The position numbers and the translations under genes were made by a program. Shown here piece by piece: positions 25,898 to 36,719 of a stretch of 53,739 bases of DNA (positions are counted from its first letter, which is position 1; each line of letters opens with the position of its first letter). The notes below the pieces were generated by a model. It worked only from the letters and a program-made list of their open reading frames with translations. It did no database searches and was not told where the DNA came from. Source of the DNA: an uncultured Lachnospiraceae bacterium (GTDB lineage: Bacteria; Bacillota; Clostridia; Lachnospirales; Lachnospiraceae); the NCBI GenBank assembly GCA_947630875.1, contig CANRJG010000010.1, forward strand, positions 1 through 53,739, written 5' to 3'.

Positions 25898-25962
25898 CTC
25901 AAAATGCCTTCCGACGTTTTGGCAGGGGCGCCCATTTGGGCGCGCGTGCCGTTACCGAATAA
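25885..25962 (+). CDS. Candidate 25-codon leader ORF between leuA and leuC
   Basis: ATG at 25885, inside the last codons of leuA in another frame, is preceded by GGAGGAAGGCTT, which is identical to the leuC ribosome-binding site and start because that stretch is duplicated. The frame encodes a short basic peptide (begins MRSITQNAF, ends GARAVTE) and stops at 25962, four bases before the GGAGG of leuC. It has one Leu codon and no run of regulatory codons. Translation could couple to leuC or open the hairpins between; it may equally be a by-product of the duplication. Confidence 0.25.
   Translation: MRSITQNAFRRFGRGAHLGARAVTE
25918..25955 (+). promoter_or_regulatory. GC-rich hairpin element, copy 1, upstream of leuC
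   Basis: Reads TTTGGCAGGGGCGCCCATTT then GGGCGCGCGTGCCGTTAC. It folds as outer stem GGCA/TGCC and inner stem GCGCCC/GGGCGC with loop ATTT and an internal loop GG/GCG. It ends 22 bases before the leuC ATG, just upstream of the ribosome-binding site. A near-identical copy leads comM. Confidence 0.7.
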
Positions 25963-25977
25963 AAAGGAGGAAGGCTT

Positions 25978-27240
25978 ATGCAAGGAATGACAATGACGCA
26001 GAAAATACTGGCGGCCCATGCCGGGCTGGCCTCCGTGGAGGCCGGACAGCTCATCAGTGCGCAGCTGGATATTGTGCTGGGCAATGACATTACGACGCCG
26101 GTGGCAGTCAATGAATTTGAAAAGGCAGGATTTGATCAGGTGTTTGACCCGGACCGGGTGGCGATTGTGCTGGATCATTTCGTGCCGAATAAGGATATCA
26201 AAGCGGCGGAGCAGTCCAAACAGTGCCGGACCTTCGCCTGTTCTCACTGCATCAGTCATTTTTATGATGTGGGAAAAATGGGCATTGAACATGCGCTGCT
26301 GCCGGAGCAGGGCGTTGTCACCGCCGGCGACTGTATCATCGGCGCAGACAGCCATACCTGTACTTACGGCGCGCTGGGCGCATTTTCCACCGGCGTGGGC
26401 AGCACCGATATGGCAGCGGGCATGGCCACAGGAAAAGCATGGTTTAAGGTGCCTTCCGCCATTCGTTTCCGCCTGAGCGGAAAGCTGCCTGCCAACTGCA
26501 GCGGCAAAGACGTGATCCTGACCATTATCGGAAAGATTGGCGTAGACGGCGCATTATATAAGAGTATGGAATTTACCGGAGAAGGCGTCAGCTCCTTAAG
26601 CATGGACGACCGGCTCTGCATCTGCAACATGGCAATTGAGGCAGGCGCCAAGAACGGCATTTTCCCCGTGGACGACGTCACAAAAGCCTATCTGCAGGGC
26701 CGCAGCGAACGTGAACCTGTGATTTATGAAGCAGACGAAGACGCGGAATATGAACAGACCATTGACATTGATCTGTCAGCCATCGTTCCCACCGTCAGCT
26801 GTCCCCATCTGCCGGAAAATACCCGGGCGGCGGCGGAACTGTCCGACATCCGCATTGATCAGGTGGTGATCGGCAGCTGCACCAACGGACGTATGGAAGA
26901 TATGGAAACGGCATACCGCATTTTAAACGGCAAAAAAGTTGCAGATGGCGTGCGCTGTATCATCATTCCCGCAACGATGCAGATTTTGAAAGAATGTATC
27001 GAACGCGGATATGTCAGCGCCTTCATTGACGCGGGCGCGGTGGTTTCCACACCGACCTGCGGGCCCTGCCTGGGCGGATACATGGGCATTCTGGCAGCAG
27101 GCGAGCGCTGTGTCGCCACCACCAACCGGAACTTTGTGGGCAGAATGGGACACGTGGACAGCGAGGTATATCTGGCAAGCCCCGCAACGGCGGCAGCCAG
27201 CGCCATTACCGGTTATATTACAGATCCGAAGGAGGCCTGA
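25978..27240 (+). CDS. leuC: 3-Isopropylmalate dehydratase, large subunit
   Basis: 420 residues, the shorter archaeal/clostridial type rather than the ~466-residue E. coli type. With LeuD it isomerises 2- to 3-isopropylmalate through a 4Fe-4S cluster. Cluster cysteines are in '[11 protein letters not shown]' and '[11 protein letters not shown]'. Substrate-site residues lie in '[20 protein letters not shown]'. The strong AAGGAGGAAGGCTT ribosome-binding site is part of the duplicated sequence. ATGs at 25978, 25987 and 25993 are in frame; the first has the best spacing. Confidence 0.96.
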   Translation: MQGMTMTQKILAAHAGLASVEAGQLISAQLDIVLGNDITTPVAVNEFEKAGFDQVFDPDRVAIVLDHFVPNKDIKAAEQSKQCRTFACSHCISHFYDVGKMGIEHALLPEQGVVTAGDCIIGADSHTCTYGALGAFSTGVGSTDMAAGMATGKAWFKVPSAIRFRLSGKLPANCSGKDVILTIIGKIGVDGALYKSMEFTGEGVSSLSMDDRLCICNMAIEAGAKNGIFPVDDVTKAYLQGRSEREPVIYEADEDAEYEQTIDIDLSAIVPTVSCPHLPENTRAAAELSDIRIDQVVIGSCTNGRMEDMETAYRILNGKKVADGVRCIIIPATMQILKECIERGYVSAFIDAGAVVSTPTCGPCLGGYMGILAAGERCVATTNRNFVGRMGHVDSEVYLASPATAAASAITGYITDPKEA

Positions 27241-27242
27241 AC

Positions 27243-27731
27243 ATGAATACCAAAGGAAAGGTTTTTAAATATCCGGACAACGTGGATACGGACGTTATCA
27301 TTCCGGCCCGTTATCTGAACACGCCGAAGGCGGAGGAACTGGCGCAGCACTGCATGGAGGATATCGACGCCTCCTTTGTAAAACAGGTGCAGCCCGGAGA
27401 CATCATGGTGGCAGGCTGGAATTTCGGCTGCGGCTCGTCCAGAGAGCATGCGCCCCTGGTGATCAAAACCTGCGGCACCGGCTGCGTCATCGCCAAGAGC
27501 TTTGCCCGTATCTTTTACCGTAACGCCATCAATATCGGCCTTCCGATTCTGGAATGCCCGGAAGCCGCGGAAGAAATCGCGGCAGGGGATTCGGTACAGG
27601 TGGATTTTGACAGCGGTACCATCACCGATCTGACCAGCGGAAAATCCTGGCACGCACAGCCGTTTCCGCCGTTCATTCAGAATATTATCGCCAGCGGCGG
27701 TCTGCTGGCTTCGCTGAAGAAGGAGGCTTAA
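27243..27731 (+). CDS. leuD: 3-Isopropylmalate dehydratase, small subunit
   Basis: 162 residues, matching the short type that pairs with the 420-residue LeuC. The swivel domain has '[15 protein letters not shown]', '[18 protein letters not shown]' and '[20 protein letters not shown]', which place substrate-binding residues at the LeuC interface. It starts two bases after the leuC stop with AAGGAGG inside leuC's end. Confidence 0.96.
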   Translation: MNTKGKVFKYPDNVDTDVIIPARYLNTPKAEELAQHCMEDIDASFVKQVQPGDIMVAGWNFGCGSSREHAPLVIKTCGTGCVIAKSFARIFYRNAINIGLPILECPEAAEEIAAGDSVQVDFDSGTITDLTSGKSWHAQPFPPFIQNIIASGGLLASLKKEA

Positions 27732-27737
27732 ATCCAT

Positions 27738-28808
27738 ATGCAGAAAAAAATCACGGTGCTTTCCGGCGACGGCATCGGTCCGGAAATCATCGCCGAGGCC
27801 ATCAAGGTCTTAAACCGGATCGCGGATAAATACGGACATACCTTTGACTATACCTATGTGGATATCGGCGGCTGCGCCATTGATAAATATGGCGTACCCA
27901 TTACCGAAGAAGGCATGGCCTGCTGCAAGGCTTCCGACAGTGTGCTTCTGGGGGCGGTAGGCGGTCCGAAATGGGATACGGTACCGGCGCAGATTCGTCC
28001 GGAGAAAGCCTTGCTGGCAGTCAGAAAGGAACTGAATCTGTTTGCGAACTTACGGCCTACCAAACTGTTTGCCCAGCTGGCAGACGCCTCTCCCCTGAAA
28101 AAGGAAGTCGTGGGCGGCGGCATTGACCTGCTGATTGTCCGGGAGCTGACCGGCGGCGTATATTTCGGAGAGAAGAAAACCGAAGAAGTGGACGGCGAGC
28201 AGGTGGCCACGGATCTGATGCCCTATGCGGAACATGAGATTGAGCGGATCGGACGGGTGGCATTTGAGACAGCCATGAAGCGCGGGAAAAAGCTGGCTTC
28301 CGTGGACAAGGCCAACGTACTGGAAACCTCCCGTCTCTGGAGAAAGACCATGCACCGGCTGTCGGAAGAATATCCGGAAGTGGAATACAGCGATATTCTG
28401 GTGGACAACACGGCCATGCAGCTGATCAAGAATCCTACCCAGTTTGACGTGCTGGTGACGGAAAATATGTTCGGCGACATTCTTTCCGACGAGGCTTCCA
28501 TGCTGACCGGTTCCATCGGCATGATGCCCTCGGCGTCCCTGTCTTCCGGAACCCTGGGTATGTATGAGCCGATCCACGGTTCAGCGCCGGATATTGCGGG
28601 ACAGGACATTGCCAATCCCTTGGGAACCATTCTTTCCGCGGCTATGATGCTGCGGTATTCCTTTGATCTTGCAAAGGAGGCGGACGCCATTGAGCGGGCG
28701 GTGGACCAGGTGCTGGACGAAGGCTGTCGGACCACGGACATTATGCAGGAAGGATGCCGGAAGGTTTCCTGCAGCGAAATGGGAACGCTGGTGGCGGAGA
28801 AATTATAA
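27738..28808 (+). CDS. leuB: 3-Isopropylmalate dehydrogenase
   Basis: 356 residues. It oxidises and decarboxylates 3-isopropylmalate with NAD and Mg or Mn to give 2-oxoisocaproate. It begins with '[19 protein letters not shown]'; substrate arginines and Tyr lie in '[14 protein letters not shown]'; the metal aspartates are in '[17 protein letters not shown]'; and the NAD site has '[18 protein letters not shown]'. Last gene of the operon, followed by a terminator 13 bases after its stop. Confidence 0.97.
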   Translation: MQKKITVLSGDGIGPEIIAEAIKVLNRIADKYGHTFDYTYVDIGGCAIDKYGVPITEEGMACCKASDSVLLGAVGGPKWDTVPAQIRPEKALLAVRKELNLFANLRPTKLFAQLADASPLKKEVVGGGIDLLIVRELTGGVYFGEKKTEEVDGEQVATDLMPYAEHEIERIGRVAFETAMKRGKKLASVDKANVLETSRLWRKTMHRLSEEYPEVEYSDILVDNTAMQLIKNPTQFDVLVTENMFGDILSDEASMLTGSIGMMPSASLSSGTLGMYEPIHGSAPDIAGQDIANPLGTILSAAMMLRYSFDLAKEADAIERAVDQVLDEGCRTTDIMQEGCRKVSCSEMGTLVAEKL

Positions 28809-28820
28809 TTATCTGAAATT

Positions 28821-28856
28821 AAAAAGCAGGAGCATACGGCCCCTGCTTTTTTTTTC
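28821..28856 (+). terminator. Terminator of the ilv-leu operon
   Basis: AAAAAGCAGG (28821-28830) pairs with CCTGCTTTTT (28842-28851), followed by a long T-run. Confidence 0.9.
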
Positions 28857-28888
28857 TGTACAAAGAAAATAAGAATGTTTTTAAAAAA

Positions 28889-28915
28889 TTAGCACTCACC
28901 TATTGACAATGCTAA
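28889..28915 (+). promoter_or_regulatory. Degenerate CIRCE operator (HrcA site)
   Basis: TTAGCACTC, nine bases, CAATGCTAA. The left arm is perfect CIRCE; the right arm should be GAGTGCTAA and differs at its first three bases in a way that creates the promoter -35 TTGACA. HrcA is not in the window. Confidence 0.8.
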
Positions 28916-28930
28916 TAAATGTGCTATTAT
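28903..28930 (+). promoter_or_regulatory. Sigma-A promoter of groES-groEL
   Basis: TTGACA (28903-28908) overlapping the CIRCE spacer and right arm, 16-base spacer, TATTAT (28925-28930). The leader to groES is about 85 bases. Confidence 0.8.
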
Positions 28931-28969
28931 AACTGTAACAATCGTGCAGGAACAAATTATCCTGCATGA

Positions 28970-30925
<1,956 letters not shown>

Positions 30926-30994
30926 TTGTGCCGGGGTCGAAAGGCAAAAAGCGCGGAACGATCCGCAGACATCATTATATTGAAACAGCAGATC

Positions 30995-31028
30995 AAAGGG
31001 TATGGTTTGAAAAAACCGTACCCTTTTT
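30995..31028 (+). terminator. Terminator of groESL
   Basis: AAAGGGTATGGTTT (30995-31008), loop, AAACCGTACCCTTT (31013-31026), then TT. One G-U pair. It lies 70 bases after groEL. The rest of the 304-base gap to the permease gene holds the next promoter and attenuator, and no gene. Confidence 0.85.
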
Positions 31029-31065
31029 GCGTTCGTAAAAAGCCGGCCCGGACAGGATATTTTTC

Positions 31066-31094
31066 TTTACAGAAAATGGGAAATATGATAGAAT
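31066..31094 (+). promoter_or_regulatory. Sigma-A promoter of the uracil permease gene
   Basis: TTTACA (31066-31071), 17 bases, TAGAAT (31089-31094). Confidence 0.7.
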
Positions 31095-31168
31095 GTTCCC
31101 AATTAAGGGTTCCTTTAAGTTCGGCACAAATAGCCGGTAAGGTACGGATGGATATGGATATGGATACG

Positions 31169-31206
31169 AAGACACTGTGCCTTGCCGCACGGTGTCTTTT
31201 ACTTTT
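31169..31206 (+). terminator. Leader terminator (attenuator) before the uracil permease gene
   Basis: AAGACACTGTGC (31169-31180), loop CTTGCC, GCACGGTGTCTT (31187-31198), then TTACTTTT. It stands between promoter and start codon, so it should limit transcription. Upstream in the ~75-base leader are a small CGGC/GCCG hairpin and a tandem GGATAT repeat; the PyrR-binding consensus (CCAGAGAGG) was looked for and not seen. Confidence 0.7.
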
Positions 31207-31229
31207 ACGAAGTATAGGAGGGTAAGCAA

Positions 31230-32615
31230 ATGAAAATGATCTACGATGTGGAAGACAGACCGAAGCCCGGTCAGATTCTGGTCTTTGCAATCCAGCAGCT
31301 GTTGGCGATTATGGCAGCCACCATTGCGGTGCCGATTATCACCAACGGAAGCGCGGGCCTGAAAGGCGACGACGCCATGAGCATTGCGGCAGCACTGTTC
31401 GGCGCAGGCGTGGGAACACTGGTGTACGTTTTGTTTACGAAGGCAAAAAGTCCGGTGTTTTTAGGCTCTTCCTTCGCTTTTCTGGGATCCATGGCGGCGG
31501 CGTTTGCCGGTGCGGTATCGGCCCAGGCAGGGTATGCAGGACTGATCATCGGCGCTATTTTTGCCGGTCTGGTCTATGTTGTCATCGCACTGATTGTAAA
31601 ATATGCCGGGGTGGCATGGATTAATAAACTGATGCCCGCCGTGGTCATCGGACCTACGGTAGCCATTATCGGTCTTTCTCTGGCGGGCAGCGCCATTGGC
31701 GATCTGCAGACACCGGATATCGAAGGCGGATCTCCTCTGATTGCGGTTTTCTGCGGTCTGGTTACACTGGTTGTAGTTACCATCTGTTCTACCTACGGCA
31801 AAAAGATGGTGAAACTGATTCCGTTTATTATCGGCATTCTGGCAGGCTATGCACTGGCAGCGATATTGACGGGCATCGGTTATGCGGCAGGCGTCGATGC
31901 GCTGAAGATTATCGACTTCAGTCCGATTACCGCCCTGTTTGACGGCGGCGTTACCGCGAGCACCTTCATTGCCGCGCCGAGTTTCACCTTTGTCAAAGCA
32001 GTCAAAGGCGTTGCGGAGATCGACGCTTCCTATATCGGAACGGTGGCGGTTGCGTATATTCCGGTGGCGTTCGTGGTATTTGCGGAACACATTGCGGATC
32101 ATAAAAATATTTCCTATATTATTGAGCGGGATCTGCTGGATCAGCCGGGTCTGCACAGAACATTGCTTGGCGACGGCGTCGGCTCTATCGTGGGCGCGGC
32201 CTTCGGCGGATGTCCCAATACTACATACGGAGAATCGGTGGCCTGTGTGGCGATCACAAGAAATGCTTCCGTTGTGACGATTATTGCCACGGCTTGCCTT
32301 GCCATTGTGGTTTCCTTCCTGTCTCCGGTCATTGCCTTCTTAAATTCCATTCCTTCCTGTGTCATGGGCGGCGTATGTATGGCGCTGTACGGATTTATCG
32401 CAGTCAGCGGTCTGAAAATGGTACAGAAGGTGGATCTGAATGAAGACAGAAATCTCTTTGTCGTCAGTGCAATTCTGATCGCCGGCATCGGCGGCCTGAC
32501 GCTGACCTTCGGCAAGGTTACGCTGACAGCAGTTGCCACGGCGCTGATCCTGGGCATCATTGTCAACCTGATCTTAGGCCCGTCGGACAAAAAGAAGGCG
32601 GACGCTGAAAAATAG
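31230..32615 (+). CDS. uraA: Uracil permease, NCS2 nucleobase:cation symporter family
   Basis: 461 residues with about 12-14 membrane helices. NCS2 features: 'FAIQQLLAIMAATIAVPIIT' at the N-terminus, 'PVFLGSSFAFLGSMAAAFAG', the TM8 glutamate region 'VAFVVFAEHIADHKNIS', and 'GAAFGGCPNTTYGESVACV' close to the UraA 'NTTYGE' signature. It imports uracil with protons for salvage. Ribosome-binding site TAGGAGGG is strong. It stands alone between two terminators and is probably attenuated through its leader. Xanthine or uric acid transporters of the same family are less likely from the NTTYGE region. Confidence 0.88.
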   Translation: MKMIYDVEDRPKPGQILVFAIQQLLAIMAATIAVPIITNGSAGLKGDDAMSIAAALFGAGVGTLVYVLFTKAKSPVFLGSSFAFLGSMAAAFAGAVSAQAGYAGLIIGAIFAGLVYVVIALIVKYAGVAWINKLMPAVVIGPTVAIIGLSLAGSAIGDLQTPDIEGGSPLIAVFCGLVTLVVVTICSTYGKKMVKLIPFIIGILAGYALAAILTGIGYAAGVDALKIIDFSPITALFDGGVTASTFIAAPSFTFVKAVKGVAEIDASYIGTVAVAYIPVAFVVFAEHIADHKNISYIIERDLLDQPGLHRTLLGDGVGSIVGAAFGGCPNTTYGESVACVAITRNASVVTIIATACLAIVVSFLSPVIAFLNSIPSCVMGGVCMALYGFIAVSGLKMVQKVDLNEDRNLFVVSAILIAGIGGLTLTFGKVTLTAVATALILGIIVNLILGPSDKKKADAEK

Positions 32616-32643
32616 TCTGCAGAACAACAATACAAAGATACAC

Positions 32644-32673
32644 AAAGACAGCCGGACGCCGGCTGTCTTTTTT
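32644..32673 (+). terminator. Terminator of uraA
   Basis: AAAGACAGCCGG (32644-32655), loop ACG, CCGGCTGTCTTT (32659-32670), TTT: a perfect 12-pair stem with U-run. Confidence 0.93.
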
Positions 32674-32754
32674 CTGTATGAAAAAAAAGTAAAATGAAAA
32701 ATTCTCTTGAATATAGATTGTATAGAGAGAATTTTGGCGAGAAAGGAGCCTTTT

Positions 32755-33762
32755 ATGCTGATCAGAGAAATGATTGAACAGCGGGAACACGAGATTCTGT
32801 CTCCCTACGCAGCATTTTCGGACTGCTCCGCGGGAAGGGACCGGAAAGAACCTCCCTGTGATATCCGTCCGGTGTATCAGAGAGACCGGGACCGGATTCT
32901 GCACAGCAAATCATTTCGCAGACTGAAACAGAAAACACAGGTTTTCCTAAACGCCAGCGGAGATCATTACCGGACCCGGATGACCCATACGCTGGAGGTA
33001 TCGCAGACGGCGCGGACGATTGCAAAGGCCCTGCGGCTGAACGAAGATCTGACGGAGGCCATAGCGCTGGGACATGATCTGGGTCATACGCCCTTCGGTC
33101 ACAGCGGAGAAGCGGTGCTGCGGGAAATTTCCAGCTTTGGATTTTCCCATCATCAGCAGAGCCTGCGTATTGTGGAAGTCCTTGAAAATGAAGGCAAAGG
33201 GCTCAATCTGACAAAGGAAGTCCGGGACGGCATTTTAAACCATCAGATCAGTGGAAGTCCCGCCACACTGGAGGGACAGGTGGTGCGGCTTTCGGATAAA
33301 ATCGCCTATGTCAATCACGATATTGACGACGCGATTCGCGCGAAAGTGCTGAAAGAAACGGATATTCCGGCGCAGTTTACAAAGGTGCTGGGGAACAGTC
33401 AGCGGGAACGGCTGGATCACCTGATCCACGACATCGTTTCCAACAGCATGGACAAGCCCCGGATCTGTCTTTCCAAAGACAAAGAGGAAGCGCTGCTGGG
33501 ACTGCGGAAATATATGTTTGAATATGTCTACCGGAATCCGGAGGCGAAGACAGAGGAACAGAAAGCGCAGAATCTTCTGCGCAGATTGGTGGAATATTAT
33601 ATGGAACATCCGGATGAGATTCCGGAATGGAACCGCGCGCTTGCGGCCGCACGGGGAGAAACCCATGAACGGGCTGTGATCGACTATGTATCGGGTATGA
33701 CGGATTCGTATGCGATCACAAAATTTACGGAGCTGTTTGTTCCGTGCCCATGGAGTGTCTGA
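32755..33762 (+). CDS. dgt: dGTPase-like deoxynucleotide triphosphohydrolase
   Basis: 335 residues. The start at 32755 follows GAAAGGAG. HD-domain metal ligands: H in 'TRMTHTLEVSQTART', HD in 'AIALGHDLGHTPFGHSGE' near residue 104, and the final D in 'KIAYVNHDIDD'. 'SKSFRRLKQKTQVF' is the family's N-terminal motif. It hydrolyses dNTP to nucleoside and triphosphate. Placed directly before dnaG-rpoD, the common Firmicutes arrangement. Confidence 0.93.
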   Translation: MLIREMIEQREHEILSPYAAFSDCSAGRDRKEPPCDIRPVYQRDRDRILHSKSFRRLKQKTQVFLNASGDHYRTRMTHTLEVSQTARTIAKALRLNEDLTEAIALGHDLGHTPFGHSGEAVLREISSFGFSHHQQSLRIVEVLENEGKGLNLTKEVRDGILNHQISGSPATLEGQVVRLSDKIAYVNHDIDDAIRAKVLKETDIPAQFTKVLGNSQRERLDHLIHDIVSNSMDKPRICLSKDKEEALLGLRKYMFEYVYRNPEAKTEEQKAQNLLRRLVEYYMEHPDEIPEWNRALAAARGETHERAVIDYVSGMTDSYAITKFTELFVPCPWSV

Positions 33763-33786
33763 GGAATCTAAAAAAAGAGGTAGCTT

Positions 33787-35571
33787 ATGTATTATGCAGA
33801 TGACATTGTGGAACAGGTGCGCAGTTCGGTGGATATCGTGGATGTGATCGGTTCCTATGTGCGTCTGAAAAGAAAGGGAAATTCCTATTTCGGGCTGTGT
33901 CCGTTTCACAATGAAAAAACAGGTTCTTTTTCGGTTTCCGGGCAGAAACAGATGTATTACTGTTTCGGCTGCGGCGCCGGCGGCAATGTTTTTACGTTTT
34001 TAATGGAATATGAAAATGCTTCTTTTCCCGAAGCGCTGAAGATGCTGGCGGACCGAGCAGGCATCAGGCTGCCGGAGGAAAACCACAGCGCCCAGGAACG
34101 GCGCAGAGCCGACGAACGAAATACCCTGCTTGAAATTGAAAAAGAAGCGGCAAAATATTATTACGCGTATCTGCGAAGTCCCAAAGGCGCGCAGGCGATG
34201 CAGTATCTGACGAACCGGGGACTTTCGGCGGAAACCATGCGGAACTTCGGGTTGGGCGCCAGCGGTAAAAGCGGCGGTCTTTACGCGTATCTGAAACAGA
34301 AATCCTATACGGATCAGCAGCTGGAGGCAGCGGGACTTGTGGTTTACGATGAAAAGCGGGGGCCTCATGACCGTTTCTGGAACCGGGTGATGTTTCCGAT
34401 TATGAACCAGAGCGGAAAGGTGATTGGTTTCGGCGGCCGGGTCATGGGCGACGCGAAGCCGAAATATCTGAATTCGCCGGAGTCGCCGATTTTTGACAAG
34501 AGCCGCAATCTGTACGGGCTGCATATCGCAAGGAGCTCCCGGGCGGGATATTTCCTGCTCTGCGAGGGGTATATGGATGTCATATCGATGCATCAGGCGG
34601 GATTTTCCAACGCCGTGGCGTCCCTTGGCACTTCCCTGACCCAGGGACATGCCAGCCTGCTGAAACGCTACACCAGTGAGGTACTGTTGTTGTATGACAG
34701 CGATACGGCGGGGGTCAAAGCGGCGCTGCGGGCCATACCGATTCTGCAGGAAGCGGGACTGGCCGCGAAGGTGGTGGATTTAACGCCCTATAAGGATCCG
34801 GACGAACTGGTCAAGGCCATCGGTCCGGAGGGACTGCAGCAGCGGATCGATACGGCGGAGGACAGTTTTCTGTTTGAGATCCGGACGATGCAGAAAAAGT
34901 ATGATATGCAGACGCCGGCGCAGGCGACGGCCTACTATAAGGAAGTTGCAAATAAACTGCTGGGTTTTCCGACGGCACTGGAACGGAAAACCTACACACA
35001 GGCAGCGGCGCAGATGCTGCAGATCAGTTACCGGGAACTGGCGGGTTTCGTCACCGGCACGGGCATAGCCCAGGGCGGTGAACCCAAAGTCCGGCGGGCG
35101 CCGTCTGCTGAAGACGCAAAGAAAACGGAAGACAAGGGAAAACGGAAGGCACAGCGTCTGATGCTGACCTGGCTGAGCGAGGATCCGAAACGATTCCGGG
35201 TAATACGAAAATATCTGCGGTACGAGGACTTTTCCGAAGGCCTTTACCGGGATGTGGCAGAGGCGCTGTTTGCGCAGCTGGAAAAGGGAGCGGTTTCTCC
35301 CGCGGCGATTACCAGCCGGTATCAGGAGGAAGCAGATCTGCGGGAACTGGCCAGAATATTCAATACGCAGCTGCAGGCAGCGCCGTCGGAGGAAAAAAAG
35401 GCGGAGGTCATTTCCGAACTGATCTACAAGATCCGGGCCTTTGCGCTGGACGATATGAAGGCGCATCTTGACCCGGCGGATATGGCACAGATGCAAAAGT
35501 TTATTCAGGGAAAACAGGAACTGGAGAAAATCAGAAATCTGCATATTTCCCCGGATGAATGGGAAAGCTAG
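33787..35571 (+). CDS. dnaG: DNA primase
   Basis: 594 residues. It lays RNA primers at the replication fork. CHC2 zinc ligands C38, H41, C59, C62 ('LCPFHNEKTGSF', 'YYCFGCGAGGNVF'). The RNA polymerase core has 'RVMFPIMNQSGKVIGFGGR', and the Toprim acidic residues are in 'LCEGYMDVISMHQ' and 'LLYDSDTAG'. The C-terminal helicase-binding domain (about 430-594) is helical and divergent, as usual. AGAGG ribosome-binding site, 25 bases after dgt. Confidence 0.97.
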   Translation: MYYADDIVEQVRSSVDIVDVIGSYVRLKRKGNSYFGLCPFHNEKTGSFSVSGQKQMYYCFGCGAGGNVFTFLMEYENASFPEALKMLADRAGIRLPEENHSAQERRRADERNTLLEIEKEAAKYYYAYLRSPKGAQAMQYLTNRGLSAETMRNFGLGASGKSGGLYAYLKQKSYTDQQLEAAGLVVYDEKRGPHDRFWNRVMFPIMNQSGKVIGFGGRVMGDAKPKYLNSPESPIFDKSRNLYGLHIARSSRAGYFLLCEGYMDVISMHQAGFSNAVASLGTSLTQGHASLLKRYTSEVLLLYDSDTAGVKAALRAIPILQEAGLAAKVVDLTPYKDPDELVKAIGPEGLQQRIDTAEDSFLFEIRTMQKKYDMQTPAQATAYYKEVANKLLGFPTALERKTYTQAAAQMLQISYRELAGFVTGTGIAQGGEPKVRRAPSAEDAKKTEDKGKRKAQRLMLTWLSEDPKRFRVIRKYLRYEDFSEGLYRDVAEALFAQLEKGAVSPAAITSRYQEEADLRELARIFNTQLQAAPSEEKKAEVISELIYKIRAFALDDMKAHLDPADMAQMQKFIQGKQELEKIRNLHISPDEWES

Positions 35572-35598
35572 CAGATAACAACCGGAGGATGGCAAATA

Positions 35599-36714
35599 AT
35601 GGACGAAAACATGGCAAAAATGGCTGAAAAAATGAAAGAACTTCTGAAAATGGCCAAGAAGAAAAAAAATATCCTGGAGTATCACGAGATCAGTGATTTC
35701 TTTAAGGATATGCCGCTGGATGCGAATCAGATGGAAGCGATTCTGGATTATCTGGAGCAGAACAGCGTGGATGTGCTGCGCATCAGCGATACGGAGGAAC
35801 CAAGCGATGAGTCGCTGCTGTTGATCGGCGATGAAGAGGAAGATGAGGAAATCGAAAAGATCGATTTGTCCGTGCCGGAAGGTGTCAGTATCGAGGATCC
35901 CGTGCGCATGTACCTGAAAGAGATCGGCAAAGTGCCGCTTTTGACAGCCGAAGAGGAAATTGATCTGGCCAAACGGATGGAAGCAGGGGACGAAGAGGCG
36001 AAAAAACGTCTGGCAGAGGCCAATCTGCGTCTGGTGGTTTCCATTGCGAAGCGGTATGTGGGCAGAGGTATGCTCTTTCTCGATCTGATTCAGGAAGGCA
36101 ATCTGGGACTGATCAAGGCAGTGGAAAAATTTGACTACCGGAAAGGTTATAAATTCAGTACCTATGCCACATGGTGGATTCGTCAGGCGATTACCAGAGC
36201 TATTGCCGATCAGGCAAGGACGATCCGGATTCCGGTACACATGGTGGAGACCATCAACAAGCTGATCCGGGTATCGAGACAGCTGCTGCAGGAACTGGGC
36301 CGGGAACCAACCCCGGAGGAGATTGCAAAGGAAATGGGAATTCCGGAAGAACGGGTACGGGAAATCGTAAAGATTTCCCAGGAGCCGGTTTCTCTGGAAA
36401 CGCCCATCGGCGAGGAAGAAGATTCCCATCTCGGGGATTTCATACAGGACGACAATGTGCCCATCCCGGCGGATGCGGCTGCTTTTACGTTGTTAAAAGA
36501 GCAGCTGGTGGAGGTATTGGATACCCTGACAGACAGGGAGAAAAAAGTCCTGGTGCTGCGGTTCGGATTAAATGACGGCCGGGCGCGGACACTGGAAGAG
36601 GTCGGAAAAGAATTTAAGGTAACAAGAGAGCGGATCCGGCAGATCGAAGCCAAGGCGCTGCGCAAGCTGCGGCATCCGAGCCGGAGCAGAAAATTAAAGG
36701 ATTATCTGGAGTAG
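35599..36714 (+). CDS. rpoD: Primary sigma factor (sigma-A / RpoD)
   Basis: 371 residues. Region 1.1 (helical and acidic, about 1-85) is present; region 1.2 '[20 protein letters not shown]' begins near 99; region 2.3-2.4 is '[19 protein letters not shown]' near 183, which reads the -10; region 3 includes '[19 protein letters not shown]'; region 4.2, '[20 protein letters not shown]', reads the -35. The primary factor is marked by the RpoD box and region 1.1. GGAGG ribosome-binding site 11 bases upstream. Promoters found in this window fit its consensus. Confidence 0.97.
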   Translation: MDENMAKMAEKMKELLKMAKKKKNILEYHEISDFFKDMPLDANQMEAILDYLEQNSVDVLRISDTEEPSDESLLLIGDEEEDEEIEKIDLSVPEGVSIEDPVRMYLKEIGKVPLLTAEEEIDLAKRMEAGDEEAKKRLAEANLRLVVSIAKRYVGRGMLFLDLIQEGNLGLIKAVEKFDYRKGYKFSTYATWWIRQAITRAIADQARTIRIPVHMVETINKLIRVSRQLLQELGREPTPEEIAKEMGIPEERVREIVKISQEPVSLETPIGEEEDSHLGDFIQDDNVPIPADAAAFTLLKEQLVEVLDTLTDREKKVLVLRFGLNDGRARTLEEVGKEFKVTRERIRQIEAKALRKLRHPSRSRKLKDYLE

Positions 36715-36719
36715 TCAAT

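Larger units (their letters stand above)
25873..25981 (+). repeat. 16-bp direct repeats bracketing the leuA-leuC junction
   Basis: GGAGGAAGGCTTATGC at 25873-25888 (leuA end) and 25966-25981 (leuC ribosome-binding site and start), 93 bases apart. Between them lie hairpin TTATGC-GAA-GCATAA over the leuA stop, a GCCTTCC segment able to pair with either repeat, and the GC-rich element listed separately. Confidence 0.8.

Noticed and set aside
30926-31229. ORFs of 99 and 122 codons in the groEL-uraA gap
   Set aside because: They run through the groESL terminator and the uraA attenuator, and no domain or ribosome-binding site is present.
34780-36429. 549-codon minus-strand frame opposite dnaG and rpoD
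   Set aside because: Spans two conserved genes and their junction; no start signals and a Phe/His-rich shadow translation.
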